The notes under the pieces were generated by a model. The model did not search any database. It saw only the letters and a program-made list of their open reading frames with translations, and was not told where the DNA came from. A stretch of 64,000 nt of DNA from an uncultured Fidelibacterota bacterium. Lineage in GTDB: Bacteria; Fidelibacterota; Marinisomatia; Marinisomatales; TCS55. The position numbers and the translations under genes were made by a program. The stretch spans positions 1 to 64,000 of the forward strand of contig CACMQQ010000002.1 in the NCBI GenBank assembly GCA_902615915.1, read 5' to 3'. The number at the start of each line of letters is the position of its first letter. Within the stretch, counting starts at the first letter, position 1. Below are positions 27,645 through 37,390 of this stretch, in pieces.

Positions 27645-30584
27645 ATGAACAAAACCCTCAAAATATTTCCACTACTTTTTTCTGTTTTACTTGCCCAAAA
27701 AAACCTGACTGGGACAATATCCGATGAATCTTCAGGAGAGCCGCTCATCGGAGCTAATGTTATCATCACGAACGATGATTTCAATACTGGTGCGGCTACT
27801 GATCAAAACGGATATTTTTCTATAAATTCTGTCCCAAATGGAGACTATGATATACGAGTATCATATATCGGTTACGGTGATTATCAAAACAAAATATCAA
27901 TTACTGATAATTCTACAACAGATGAACTTGAGCTGGATATTAAACTCAGCATATCTGCCATCAGTCTTCAGGAGTATGTTGTTACAGCCAGCAGAGGAAA
28001 AAGGGAAAAGATCACAGATGCGCCTGCGGCTATATCCGTTATCTCTGAACTAAAGATTCGCACCCAAAGCAATCCAAATCTTGGTGACTACCTAAAAGAT
28101 GTCAAAGGGGTTGATTTTACACAATCAGGTTTAGACAGTTACAATCTAAGTGCGCGAGGATTCAATTCAAGCTTTTCAAGCAGATTGCTTACTTTGACGG
28201 ATGGGCGAATGGCCAACGTTCCATCGCTAAGATTGATTGCCTACAATACAATTCCCCTTACTTCTGATGATGTAAGTCAAATAGAGGTTGTTCTTGGACC
28301 TTCATCGGCTCTTTACGGTCCCAATGCTCACTCTGGTGTAATCAATATTATTTCTAAAAAACCATCTGAATCATTGGGTTCTATCGTAGGATATACTACC
28401 GGTTCCAGAGAGTTTAATAAATTACAAGTCAGGCACTCGGGTGCATTAAATAAACTTAGTTATAAAATGTCTGCATCAAGTTTTAGCGCTTTTGACTGGG
28501 AATACATTGAGCTAGATGAAAAAAAGAATCATTTCCGCCCGTGGAGTGATATAAATTTTGAAAAAGAAGCAGAAGAGCTTGATGATCTAATAAGTGATGG
28601 TCTAGCTAATTTCTTAGGCTGGGATCTTCACATTGATAGGGATGGCGATGGAAAGGTTGATACCGTTTACTATGGCTCGGATAACATTATAAAAGATTTC
28701 AACAGGGACGGTATCAGCGATTTCCCTGATCATCATGTCAAAAATACTAGAATGGACCTAAGAGTAGATTATGACTTCTCACCTGAACACTTCATCAGTC
28801 TCAATTTTGGCCATGCAAATGCTAGGAATATAAATATCACAGGTATTGGTAGATACTTAGCTCAAGACTGGATATATAGATTTTATCAAGGCAGATGGAT
28901 CTACAAAAACTGGTTTGCACAAGCCTATTTAAATACAAGTAACTCTGGTAATACGCAAAATATGAGAACGGGGGAAGTTGTAAGAGACCGCTCTACGTTT
29001 TTCCATTTTCAGTTTCAGCATTCCAAAGAGTTTCAAAATCTTATGAATACACAATTTGTATGGGGTGGTGATTACCAAAGAACGATGCCAGAGACATATG
29101 GTACTATCTTACCTGATGGCACTGGAGGAAGAAATCCACAAAGCTACAAACGTGATGGAAAAGATAATGATAAAGATGGAAAGATAGATGAATTTGATGA
29201 GTTATTTGTAACCAATGAGTGGGGTCTCTACGCACAGAGTCAAACTAAACTTAGCGACAAGTTTGAACTCGTTTTAGCGTCCAGAATTGACCTTCATAGT
29301 GGCTTGACAAATGAAGAAAGCGGCTTCACCTTTTTAAATGATCCTTTAGATGGCAGCACAGTTAACTATCAAGCTCAAATTTCACCAAAGATCGGTCTTT
29401 TATACAAACCTAGCGAAGACAATACGTTTCGATTGACAGCATCAACCGCAACTAACACTCCTTCATCCATTGGGCTTTATTTAGATGTTTTAGCAGCGCA
29501 ATACAGTATTTTTCAAGTTCGCGCAAGAGGTAATGATAAGGGGTGGTCATTTTTTAGAGATGCTAACGATAAATTAATGTATTACGATGTCGACCTTGGT
29601 TCAAAAACCGAGTTTCGCTTAACTCCAGTCCCAGACGATGCAATGCTTTATGTTCCGGCTGTTTTAGGTAGAGAGGGCTGGGAAGTGCAAGAAGAGGATT
29701 ATGATCAAATTTCCCCCGTTGGTTCAGAGGTTGTGTACACCTACGAGTTTGGTTACTCAGGTATTGTAGCAGATAAATTCAGACTTACTTTTGATCTATA
29801 TAATAGCACCTACACAGATTTTGTAAGTGACTTAACCTGGATAACTCCTGTTGTGCTTGATACCTCAGAAAACGGTTTCTACGGTGTTGATGATCCTGAT
29901 CCTAAAATACTCGGAATTGTCTCCACAATAGAAGATAGTTACTGGGAGGATGGCGGCGATGGTGTCTATGGAAGTAGATATGTTAAATATGGCAGTACAG
30001 ATTGGGCAGGAGTTTTAGATTTAGAAGTTTGGAAAAAGAATTTGAGCGACCAAAGAGGAAATTGGTTTGATATTGGTCAAAACGGAGATACGTTAGGAGC
30101 TTACATCTCAGATGATAATTTTACACGATCTCCTCCTTTAATTTTAACAAATATTAATTATGGAAAAGTGAATTTGTGGGGAATGGATGCTAGCATTTAT
30201 GCGTTTATTTCAGACAAAATAACAGCTGACATGACATTCTCTTTCCTTGGTGTTACCCAATTTTATAATCGATTAAATAGACAGTATGACCCGATCAATG
30301 CTCCAAAATTCAAGATCAACGGCAAACTGGCTTATAATGCTCCAAAAGGTTTCTTTGGTAATCTTGGAGCAAGGTATATTCCAGAATTTGATTGGTCTGC
30401 CGGTGTTCACTTTGGAACTATAGAAAGCTATTTTGTGCTTGATGGGATGATAGGCTATAGATTCAACGAAACATATGACTTATTATTCAATGTTAACAAT
30501 TTAAACAATGATGTTCATAGAGAGATTATTGGTGGTCCTAAACTTGGAAGACAATGGACATTGAAGCTTACGGGTAGATTTTAG
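27645..30584 (+). CDS. TonB-dependent outer-membrane receptor
   Basis: 979 residues. A signal peptide ends near LLAQ. A carboxypeptidase-regulatory-like domain follows (about 20-105: GTISDESSGEPLIGANV, FSINSVPNGDYDIRVSYIGY), then the plug (about 115-240: VVTASRGKREKITDAPAAISVI, SSALYGPNAHSGVINIISKKP) and a 22-strand-type barrel ending in F. It imports an unknown ligand using TonB energy. Several aspartate-rich loops (DRDGDGKVDT, DGKDNDKDGKIDEFDE) look like calcium sites. It probably works with the preceding lipoprotein. Confidence 0.94.
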   Translation: MNKTLKIFPLLFSVLLAQKNLTGTISDESSGEPLIGANVIITNDDFNTGAATDQNGYFSINSVPNGDYDIRVSYIGYGDYQNKISITDNSTTDELELDIKLSISAISLQEYVVTASRGKREKITDAPAAISVISELKIRTQSNPNLGDYLKDVKGVDFTQSGLDSYNLSARGFNSSFSSRLLTLTDGRMANVPSLRLIAYNTIPLTSDDVSQIEVVLGPSSALYGPNAHSGVINIISKKPSESLGSIVGYTTGSREFNKLQVRHSGALNKLSYKMSASSFSAFDWEYIELDEKKNHFRPWSDINFEKEAEELDDLISDGLANFLGWDLHIDRDGDGKVDTVYYGSDNIIKDFNRDGISDFPDHHVKNTRMDLRVDYDFSPEHFISLNFGHANARNINITGIGRYLAQDWIYRFYQGRWIYKNWFAQAYLNTSNSGNTQNMRTGEVVRDRSTFFHFQFQHSKEFQNLMNTQFVWGGDYQRTMPETYGTILPDGTGGRNPQSYKRDGKDNDKDGKIDEFDELFVTNEWGLYAQSQTKLSDKFELVLASRIDLHSGLTNEESGFTFLNDPLDGSTVNYQAQISPKIGLLYKPSEDNTFRLTASTATNTPSSIGLYLDVLAAQYSIFQVRARGNDKGWSFFRDANDKLMYYDVDLGSKTEFRLTPVPDDAMLYVPAVLGREGWEVQEEDYDQISPVGSEVVYTYEFGYSGIVADKFRLTFDLYNSTYTDFVSDLTWITPVVLDTSENGFYGVDDPDPKILGIVSTIEDSYWEDGGDGVYGSRYVKYGSTDWAGVLDLEVWKKNLSDQRGNWFDIGQNGDTLGAYISDDNFTRSPPLILTNINYGKVNLWGMDASIYAFISDKITADMTFSFLGVTQFYNRLNRQYDPINAPKFKINGKLAYNAPKGFFGNLGARYIPEFDWSAGVHFGTIESYFVLDGMIGYRFNETYDLLFNVNNLNNDVHREIIGGPKLGRQWTLKLTGRF

Positions 30585-30585
30585 A

Positions 30586-31575
30586 TTAATTTAAGCGAAT
30601 AATAACGCGCCCAACCTGCTTTCCATTTAGTATTCTTGTAATTTCCTTATCCACGTCTTTAAGCTGGATCTCTTTTGAAAAACGTTCAAGATTAAATGGC
30701 TTCCAGTCAGTAGCAAGCTTATTCCATAATGATGTTCTTTTTGAATGTTCAATTCCTTGAGAGTCTACCCCCAGTAAACTATTGCCCCGGAGAATGAATG
30801 GAAAAACGCTTGAAGAAAAAGTGGTGGCGCCAACATTGCCACAGCAGGCTATCGAACCTCCAACCTTCATTACTGTTAACATATTAGATAATAACTCACC
30901 TCCGACAACATCATAGCCAATATCCCAAATTCCTTTGGATAATGGTTGACGAACATAGGATTTGAATTCTTCTATACTCAATACTTCTTTAGCTCCGATG
31001 ATGCTTAATTCTTTTTTAGTTTCTAGCTTTGTCGTAACAGCAGTCACATCAGAACCTAGCATTGAGAGAATGTCAATAGCTAGATAACCAACCCCACCTG
31101 TTGCTCCATCGACAATAGCTTTTTTTCCTGAAATACCATTTTTTTTCTCAAGTAAATCAATACCAATCGCTGCAGTAAGTCCGGCAGTTCCTAGGCACAT
31201 AGATTCATACATCGACAGACCAGCTGGAAGTGGTACTGCCCATGAGCTTGGAACTCTTATATACTGCCCAAAGCCACCTGCCGTATCCATTCCAAGGTCG
31301 TACCCTGTAACAATCACCTTCTCTCCATATTCAAAACTATTATCAAGACAATCGACAACCTCACCAACCGCATCTATTCCTGGTGTATGGGGATAGTTTC
31401 TTGTAACCCCTTTTGCTCCAGAAGCAGAAAGAGCATCTTTGTAATTCAGGGAAGAATAAAAAACTTTTACCGTTAAATTGCCTTTAGGAAGATCAGATAT
31501 CGATCTTTCAAGAATTTTACCTAAAAAAGTATCTCTTTTCTTTTCAACTTGATATGCTAAAAAAGTTTTATCCAC
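30586..31575 (-). CDS. YhdH/AcuI-type NADPH:quinone/acrylyl-CoA reductase
   Basis: The 329-residue zinc-free medium-chain dehydrogenase has the YhdH/YhfP signature: VFYSSLNYKDALSASG, NYPHTPGIDAVGEVV, VTGYDLGMDTAGGFGQYIRV and a nucleotide loop DGATGGVGYLAIDIL. AcuI members reduce acrylyl-CoA to propionyl-CoA; others act on quinones or other enoyl thioesters. As the last gene of an acyl-CoA catabolic operon, an enoyl-CoA reductase role is favoured here. Confidence 0.88.
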   Translation of the reverse strand: MDKTFLAYQVEKKRDTFLGKILERSISDLPKGNLTVKVFYSSLNYKDALSASGAKGVTRNYPHTPGIDAVGEVVDCLDNSFEYGEKVIVTGYDLGMDTAGGFGQYIRVPSSWAVPLPAGLSMYESMCLGTAGLTAAIGIDLLEKKNGISGKKAIVDGATGGVGYLAIDILSMLGSDVTAVTTKLETKKELSIIGAKEVLSIEEFKSYVRQPLSKGIWDIGYDVVGGELLSNMLTVMKVGGSIACCGNVGATTFSSSVFPFILRGNSLLGVDSQGIEHSKRTSLWNKLATDWKPFNLERFSKEIQLKDVDKEITRILNGKQVGRVIIRLN

Positions 31576-31595
31576 CGATACATCTTTTCATTTTA

Positions 31596-32738
31596 TTAAA
31601 TAATTCCCATGTATTTACAAATGATGCGTAACATAATTTCGTCTGCACCACCCCCTATCGAAGTTAATCTTCCATCCCGATAGATCTTGGATGCTTGATT
31701 TTCCCATGTAAATCCCATACCGCCATATAGCTGCAAACATGCATCCGATACATCTCTGATTAATCTTCCACTTTTAAGCTTTGCCATTGATGCAAGATTT
31801 GTTAAGTCGTTACCATTAACAAATTCCTCACATGCACGATAAATCAATGCTCTTGTTGCCTCTATCTCAGTTTGAAGCTCAGCAAGCTTAAAGTGAATTG
31901 ATTGATTTTCTATAATTTTTCTTCCAAAAGCAGTTCTATCTTTGCAATAACTTATTGTTTCTGCAACACACTCATCAAGAAGAGCAAGATTTATTGCAGA
32001 TAAGAATATGCGCTCCTCCTGAAATTGCTCCATTTGCATTTTAAATCCATCGCCTTCTTCACCTATTCTATATCTTTGAGGAACTTTAACATTGTCAAAA
32101 TAAACGGGAGCAGTATCTGAGGTTAGCTGGCCTAATTTTTCAATTTTATCCCCAACACTTAAACCTTTTGTATCAGATGGTATTATAACAAGTGACTTAT
32201 TTTTATGAACATTACCATCTCCAGTATTGACTAGTGTACAAAAATAATCAGCCTGTTTAGCGTTGGTGATCCACATTTTTTGACCATCGATGACATAATC
32301 ATCGCCGGTCTTTTGGGCTGTGGTCTTAATCGATGCTACATCAGATCCTGCGCCGGGCTCACTAACAGCAATAGCTGAAACTAAATCACCCAAAATACTT
32401 GGAGTTAAGAATTCTTTTTTTAATTCGTCAGATCCAAACCTATCCAGGGCTGGTGTTGCCATATCGGTTTGAACGCCAATAGCAGTGATCACCCCTAAGT
32501 CAGCAGCATATCCTAGTGCTTCAGCGAAGACCATACCATAGCTATAATCTAATCCTAATCCACCATATTCTGTGCTTTTTGTAATGCCAAGAAAGTCTAG
32601 ATTCCCCATTTTCTTGAAAAGGTCATGCGCTGGAAAATGACCATTTTTTTCCCAATCCTCAACAAATGGTTTGATCTCATTTTGAGCAAAATTCTTCACA
32701 TTGCTGGCTAAAGCTTTATGTTCATCCGTAAATTGCAT
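31596..32738 (-). CDS. Acyl-CoA dehydrogenase, AtuD-like
   Basis: The 380-residue flavin enzyme oxidises an acyl-CoA and passes electrons to ETF. The start at 32738 (MQFTDEHKAL) has TTAGGAG upstream; the frame back to 32849 overlaps the hydratase gene. Motifs are AVSEPGAGSDVASI, WITNAKQADYF and, at the C-terminus, DGRLTSIGGGADEIML with the catalytic-position Glu. The GGGADE form of that motif is what I recall from citronellyl-CoA dehydrogenase-like members. The neighbours support branched or terpenoid-type acyl-CoA. Confidence 0.9.
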   Translation of the reverse strand: MQFTDEHKALASNVKNFAQNEIKPFVEDWEKNGHFPAHDLFKKMGNLDFLGITKSTEYGGLGLDYSYGMVFAEALGYAADLGVITAIGVQTDMATPALDRFGSDELKKEFLTPSILGDLVSAIAVSEPGAGSDVASIKTTAQKTGDDYVIDGQKMWITNAKQADYFCTLVNTGDGNVHKNKSLVIIPSDTKGLSVGDKIEKLGQLTSDTAPVYFDNVKVPQRYRIGEEGDGFKMQMEQFQEERIFLSAINLALLDECVAETISYCKDRTAFGRKIIENQSIHFKLAELQTEIEATRALIYRACEEFVNGNDLTNLASMAKLKSGRLIRDVSDACLQLYGGMGFTWENQASKIYRDGRLTSIGGGADEIMLRIICKYMGII

Positions 32739-32739
32739 A

Positions 32740-33549
32740 TTAACTCCTAACTGCCCAATAAGGCTTCTTTTTTTCAAAAAATGATTTAATACCCTCTTTG
32801 CCTTCTTCGCTTTCAATGCACTCAGCAAAAATCTTTGCTGAAAGGTCAATATCTATTTCATTTCTAGGTCTAATTATATTTTTCGTCAATGTTAAGGCAT
32901 GCGGAGCGCATTGATTAACTTGACGCTTTATAGAATTTAAAGTGTCATTGAATTCTTCTTTGGTCATTGATAAGTAATCTGTCAATCCCATATCATAAGC
33001 CTGATTGCCATCAATAGAAAATCCTAATAGAATTAATTTTCTGGCATTGGAAAAACCCAAACGATCTATAACGTACGGTGCAATTTGGGCTGGCGAAAGA
33101 CCAAGCCTGGTTTCAGTCATTGCAAATCTAGCACTGCTCATTGATAAAACAAGATCGCTGGAACATACAATTCCAAAAGCGCCTGCCATAGCGGGCCCCT
33201 CAACAGCAGAGACAGTTATTTGTGGCAATTCTGTTATCATTTTAAAGACTAGGCCTAATCCTTTGCTCAATTTAATTGACTCTTTTTGGCTGTTGGTGTC
33301 TTCACTTATGATCCTCTTCATAAACTTTAAATCTGCCCCGGAACAAAAGACATCATTTTTTCCTCTAAAAACAACTCCTCTGATTGATGTATCATCTTTG
33401 ATTTTATCGAAGATAGTTTGAAGGTCATTTATTAGGTCAAATGTTAAAGCATTTCTTTTTTGTGGATTGTCAAACCAAATCGTAAGCCAATTCTTTTCAT
33501 AATCTATTTGACAACTCTTAAGATTTGATATTTGATTTAGATTATTCAT
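32740..33549 (-). CDS. Enoyl-CoA hydratase, methylglutaconyl/AtuE-like
   Basis: 269 residues from ATG 33549, one base after the carboxylase stop; a start at 33570 would add seven residues. It has a crotonase fold with FCSGADLKFMKR, AMAGAFGIVCSSDLV and TETRLGLSPAQIAPYVIDRLG. The last motif, and the lack of the first catalytic Glu of short-chain hydratases, match methylglutaconyl-CoA hydratase (LiuC) and isohexenylglutaconyl-CoA hydratase (AtuE). It probably hydrates the product of the neighbouring carboxylase. Confidence 0.88.
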   Translation of the reverse strand: MNNLNQISNLKSCQIDYEKNWLTIWFDNPQKRNALTFDLINDLQTIFDKIKDDTSIRGVVFRGKNDVFCSGADLKFMKRIISEDTNSQKESIKLSKGLGLVFKMITELPQITVSAVEGPAMAGAFGIVCSSDLVLSMSSARFAMTETRLGLSPAQIAPYVIDRLGFSNARKLILLGFSIDGNQAYDMGLTDYLSMTKEEFNDTLNSIKRQVNQCAPHALTLTKNIIRPRNEIDIDLSAKIFAECIESEEGKEGIKSFFEKKKPYWAVRS

Positions 33550-33550
33550 T

Positions 33551-35167
33551 TTACATTCTCGCAATTCCAAAGCTATTTGGTCTTAATTTTCTTTTTAAAC
33601 CATCTTTGCATGTTTTCAAGGCGAAGCTTATTATATTTCTAGATTCTCTAGGATCTATGACTCCATGGTCTAAAACACTTCCTGATACAAAAAAGATATC
33701 AGATTGTTTATCATAATGCTCTATAATACGCTCTCTTTTTTTAGATAGCTCATCGCTATCCAATATTATATTTTTTTTCTTAGCAGATGTTAGTGCAACT
33801 TGCTCCATGGTTTGTGCAGCTTGCTTCCCTCCCATAACGCCAATTTTGGCATTTGGCCATGAAAAAATGAAATCAGGCTCATAACCGATTCCGCACATAC
33901 CATAGTTTCCAGCTCCAAAGCTTGCACCTATAAGTAGAGTGAGCTTTGGAACTCTTGCATTTGAAACAGCTTGAATCATCTTAGATCCATGTTTTATCAT
34001 GCCATCGTGTTCTGATTTTACACCTACCATATAGCCTGTGACATTGCTTAAAAATATTAAAGGAACATTAGCTTGATCACATAATTGTATAAATTGAGCT
34101 GCTTTTGTGGCACCTTTAGTATCGATCGGTCCATTATTAGCAATAATTCCACATTGAATGCCTTCAATCTTTGCTTGAGCGCAAACCATAGAAATTCCGT
34201 ATTTTGGTTTTAATTCTATAAAAATTGATTGGTCAACTAGGCGCGCAATAACCTCCCTGACATCATATCCTTTGCTATAATCAGTTGGCACAATACCAGC
34301 TAAATCTTCAATTGGATACTCAGGCTCTTCAAAATTCAATGTAGTTTTTTGTGCATCATTTTCATTCCAATTCAGCTGATCAATAAGCTTACGAACAGTA
34401 ATTATTGATTCTGCATCATCATTAACAAGATACTCAACACTACCAGTGACAACCGAGTGCATTTCAACTCCACCAATATCACTATTGGAAGCATTTTCTC
34501 CAGTTGCAGCTTTTAATAATGCTGACCCCGCTAAAGCCGCCATGCCATTCCCCTTGACTCCAATAACGTAATCACTCATTCCTATCTGGTAAGCACCTCC
34601 CGCAGTTGAAAACCCGTGCAAAATAGCTATAACAGGGATACCTGCAGCGCTTAACTTTGCTTTCTTGTAGAAAACTGATCCGAATTTTGACCAAAGCTTA
34701 ACACTATAGTTTGGCAGATCTACCCCTGCACTCTCTACAAGATGAACACATGGCAATTTTTGCTTTAAAGCAATATCTAAACAACCCAGTGCCTTATCAA
34801 TCGTTGCTTCAGATGCAGCTCCTGCTTTAATGCCGCTATCATCTATCATAATCATGCATTTAACCCCAGATATATAACCTATACCAGCTATTAAGTTTGC
34901 TCCAGGTATGCTGGTATCATGATTAGTGTCCTCAACAAGATAATTAGCCATATTATAAAGCTCCAAAAAGAACGTATCTGGATCTAAAATAGCATTTAAT
35001 CTTTCACGAGGACTTAATTGTCCTCTAGATTTAAAGCGATCCCTTTTTTGATTTGATTTTTCAATTGCTCTTTCAATTAACATATTCCTTTTAGTAATCA
35101 ATTTTTCCATCAGTTTTTTGTTGATCAGAAACTGATCGGATTCACATTTGACTTTAGACTTGAACAT
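33551..35167 (-). CDS. Acyl-CoA carboxylase carboxyltransferase (beta) subunit, AtuC/LiuB-like
   Basis: 538 residues with both carboxyltransferase halves: SPRERLNAILDPDTFF, HLVESAGVDLPNYSVKLWSKFGSVFY, STAGGAYQIGMSDYVIGV and GASFGAGNYGMCG. It matches the beta subunits of methylcrotonyl- and geranyl-CoA carboxylase. It would move a carboxyl group from biotin to a 3-methyl-enoyl-CoA. The biotin carboxylase/biotin-carrier alpha subunit normally next to it is absent from this operon. ATG 35167 is preferred over TTG 35173. Confidence 0.92.
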   Translation of the reverse strand: MFKSKVKCESDQFLINKKLMEKLITKRNMLIERAIEKSNQKRDRFKSRGQLSPRERLNAILDPDTFFLELYNMANYLVEDTNHDTSIPGANLIAGIGYISGVKCMIMIDDSGIKAGAASEATIDKALGCLDIALKQKLPCVHLVESAGVDLPNYSVKLWSKFGSVFYKKAKLSAAGIPVIAILHGFSTAGGAYQIGMSDYVIGVKGNGMAALAGSALLKAATGENASNSDIGGVEMHSVVTGSVEYLVNDDAESIITVRKLIDQLNWNENDAQKTTLNFEEPEYPIEDLAGIVPTDYSKGYDVREVIARLVDQSIFIELKPKYGISMVCAQAKIEGIQCGIIANNGPIDTKGATKAAQFIQLCDQANVPLIFLSNVTGYMVGVKSEHDGMIKHGSKMIQAVSNARVPKLTLLIGASFGAGNYGMCGIGYEPDFIFSWPNAKIGVMGGKQAAQTMEQVALTSAKKKNIILDSDELSKKRERIIEHYDKQSDIFFVSGSVLDHGVIDPRESRNIISFALKTCKDGLKRKLRPNSFGIARM

Positions 35168-35174
35168 TTCCAAA

Positions 35175-36971
35175 CTAACCTTTATTTTTTAGTAATATTT
35201 CTTCATAAATGCTATCTGGCACTTTTACAGGAAATTCCAACAGTTGCTGAGCATAAGATTTTCCCTGTGGGTCAATTCTTAAACTAGACATGCCACCTCC
35301 GCCTAAAGAGTTTTTCAACAGGAAATTTATCCCATTGATTCCAGGCACATGCCATTTCAAAACTTTCCCTTTACAAAAATGCTGAAATAGGTTTTTTACA
35401 GTTTTTTCCGATAAACTTGCTGATATATGATTCAAATATTCCTTCTTTCTAGCAATGATACCTATATTAGCATGATCCCCCTTATCTCCACTTCGAGCAT
35501 AAGCAAGACTTATTAATGGAACCTCTTTTGTATATTTGCCTTGGATAGGAATATCAGCTTGATGTGGAGAACTTTGAAAAATTGAACCGCCTTCATCAAG
35601 ATTCACCCTCTTCTTTTTCGTTGATGTTATGACATCTATATCTATAAAAGTTTTGTCTATTAAGAAGGAAAATAACTTTATTGAGGGGGATATTTTAGGC
35701 CTTCCTCCTAGATAATTTATTACACCAGGTGTCATTCCCGTTGCGGCTTGAGCAATTTCTCTTGTAAAGATTCTTAATGCTGATTTATCTCTGTGAGTTA
35801 CAACAATTCTTAACGTTACTTCCTTAATATCCATATCCATCGAAGGTGGTGATCCGTAGATCGAATTAGAACCAATAACAGTTATTAGAGTTTCATCAAA
35901 TGGGGCAAAATTATTATCCTTCATTAAAAATTCTGTTTTCTTAAGTATTGCTTCTCCGCAAATTTGCGCTTTTACAGCAGCATCTTTTCCTCCAATCACT
36001 AAAAAACCTGTAGACCGATAACCATCAAAAAAGGTTGCAGAAACTTTGTAGTTTTTAGTAGGTGCAAATCCTTTTGCTCCTTTTACAAGTACCTTATCTT
36101 TATCAATTTCTTCTATTAAAACTGATCTAAAATCACAAATCACATCAGGTAAGATATATTGTCCAGGATCTCCAATCTCATATAAGAACTGTTCCGCAAC
36201 GGTTCCAAAACTAACCAATCCACCCGTATTTTCTGGTTTTGATACAAAGAATTCTCCATTGCTTGAAACTTCAATAACTGGAAAACCTATATTTTCGAAA
36301 CCTTTTACTTTTTTCCAATCTGTAAAATTACCACCCGTGCATTGCGCTCCACATTCAACAATATGTCCAGCTAAACTTCCCGCCGCCAATAGATCATAGT
36401 CTGTTGTGGACCAATTGAATTCATACATTAATGGGCCTAAAACAAGAGCACTATCAACACATCTACCAGTTATAACAATATCTGCATTGTTTTTTAACGC
36501 TTCATTAATTGGAATTGCTCCTAAGTATGCATTTGCGCTTAAAAGATTATCCGGCAACTCTTGATCGGTTTCCATTTCTTTGATATTCAAACCCATTAAT
36601 TCATTTTTTTTTGACATTAGATCATCACCAGCAATGATAGCTATATTTAATGCTATACCCAATGAATGAGCAATTTCTTCTAGAGCTTCTTTGCAGCTAT
36701 TTAAATTCACACCTCCCGCATTAGATATGACTTTAATATTTTTAGATTTGATCGTTTCGAGCAAGGGAGATAATTGATCGATAAAGTCAGTTGCATACCC
36801 CATTTTCGGATTATTTTTTTTTGATCCGGCTAAAATAGACATAGTCATTTCAGCTAAAAAGTCAGATACCAAATAATCAATATCCCCTTTTTCAACTAAC
36901 TGTTTTGCTGCGCTTGATGTATCACCCCAAAAAGCAGATGCGCACCCTATTTTGATCTTCTTAGGATTCAT
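35175..36971 (-). CDS. AtuA-family (DUF1446) protein
   Basis: The 598-residue protein begins IKIGCASAFWGDTSSAA, with ITGRCVDSALVLGPL, AGHIVECGAQCTGGNFTDW and ARSGDKGDHANIGIIARK, typical of the AtuA/DUF1446 family. AtuA is required for growth on acyclic terpenes in Pseudomonas, but its reaction is not established. It sits directly upstream of the carboxyltransferase, as in atu clusters. ATG 36971 follows a possible GTG at 36974; both overlap the preceding gene. Confidence 0.9.
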   Translation of the reverse strand: MNPKKIKIGCASAFWGDTSSAAKQLVEKGDIDYLVSDFLAEMTMSILAGSKKNNPKMGYATDFIDQLSPLLETIKSKNIKVISNAGGVNLNSCKEALEEIAHSLGIALNIAIIAGDDLMSKKNELMGLNIKEMETDQELPDNLLSANAYLGAIPINEALKNNADIVITGRCVDSALVLGPLMYEFNWSTTDYDLLAAGSLAGHIVECGAQCTGGNFTDWKKVKGFENIGFPVIEVSSNGEFFVSKPENTGGLVSFGTVAEQFLYEIGDPGQYILPDVICDFRSVLIEEIDKDKVLVKGAKGFAPTKNYKVSATFFDGYRSTGFLVIGGKDAAVKAQICGEAILKKTEFLMKDNNFAPFDETLITVIGSNSIYGSPPSMDMDIKEVTLRIVVTHRDKSALRIFTREIAQAATGMTPGVINYLGGRPKISPSIKLFSFLIDKTFIDIDVITSTKKKRVNLDEGGSIFQSSPHQADIPIQGKYTKEVPLISLAYARSGDKGDHANIGIIARKKEYLNHISASLSEKTVKNLFQHFCKGKVLKWHVPGINGINFLLKNSLGGGGMSSLRIDPQGKSYAQQLLEFPVKVPDSIYEEILLKNKG

Positions 36972-37386
36972 CACTTAATTCAATTTTTGCTGTTCCATCT
37001 AGTTTAATATTTCCATTTTGGTCGCTTATACTAATTTTTAGATTGAGCAACCTTTTATTTTTATGGATTTTTTTTCTTAAAACAGAGGCATTGAAAATAG
37101 GTCTATCACCAATCTTCGTTATTGATACAAATTTTACATCTATTTCCTTGATATTTTCGTGAGAGAAAATGTCTGTCAAACTTTTCGAAGCCATGGACAT
37201 TATCAACATTCCATGCGCAATGACGTCAGTTAAACCTGCTTTTTTGGCAAAATCAATGTCAATATGGATTGGATTATGATCCCCTGAGGCGCCAGCATAT
37301 AGCGCCAGCATTGTTCTTGTAATTGGAGCGTGCTCAGACGTTGGAAAAATATAATCTTCTTTTAAATCTTGTATATCTTCGTACAT
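36961..37386 (-). CDS. MaoC-like hotdog dehydratase
   Basis: The 141-residue protein has the hydratase-2 motif YAGASGDHNPIHIDIDFAKKAG with the Asp/His pair, followed by IAHGMLIMSM. It acts on R-3-hydroxyacyl/enoyl-CoA, probably as a heterodimer with the neighbouring 147-residue partner (4 bp away). It overlaps the AtuA gene by 11 bases. Confidence 0.88.
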   Translation of the reverse strand: MYEDIQDLKEDYIFPTSEHAPITRTMLALYAGASGDHNPIHIDIDFAKKAGLTDVIAHGMLIMSMASKSLTDIFSHENIKEIDVKFVSITKIGDRPIFNASVLRKKIHKNKRLLNLKISISDQNGNIKLDGTAKIELSDES

Positions 37387-37390
37387 ATTT

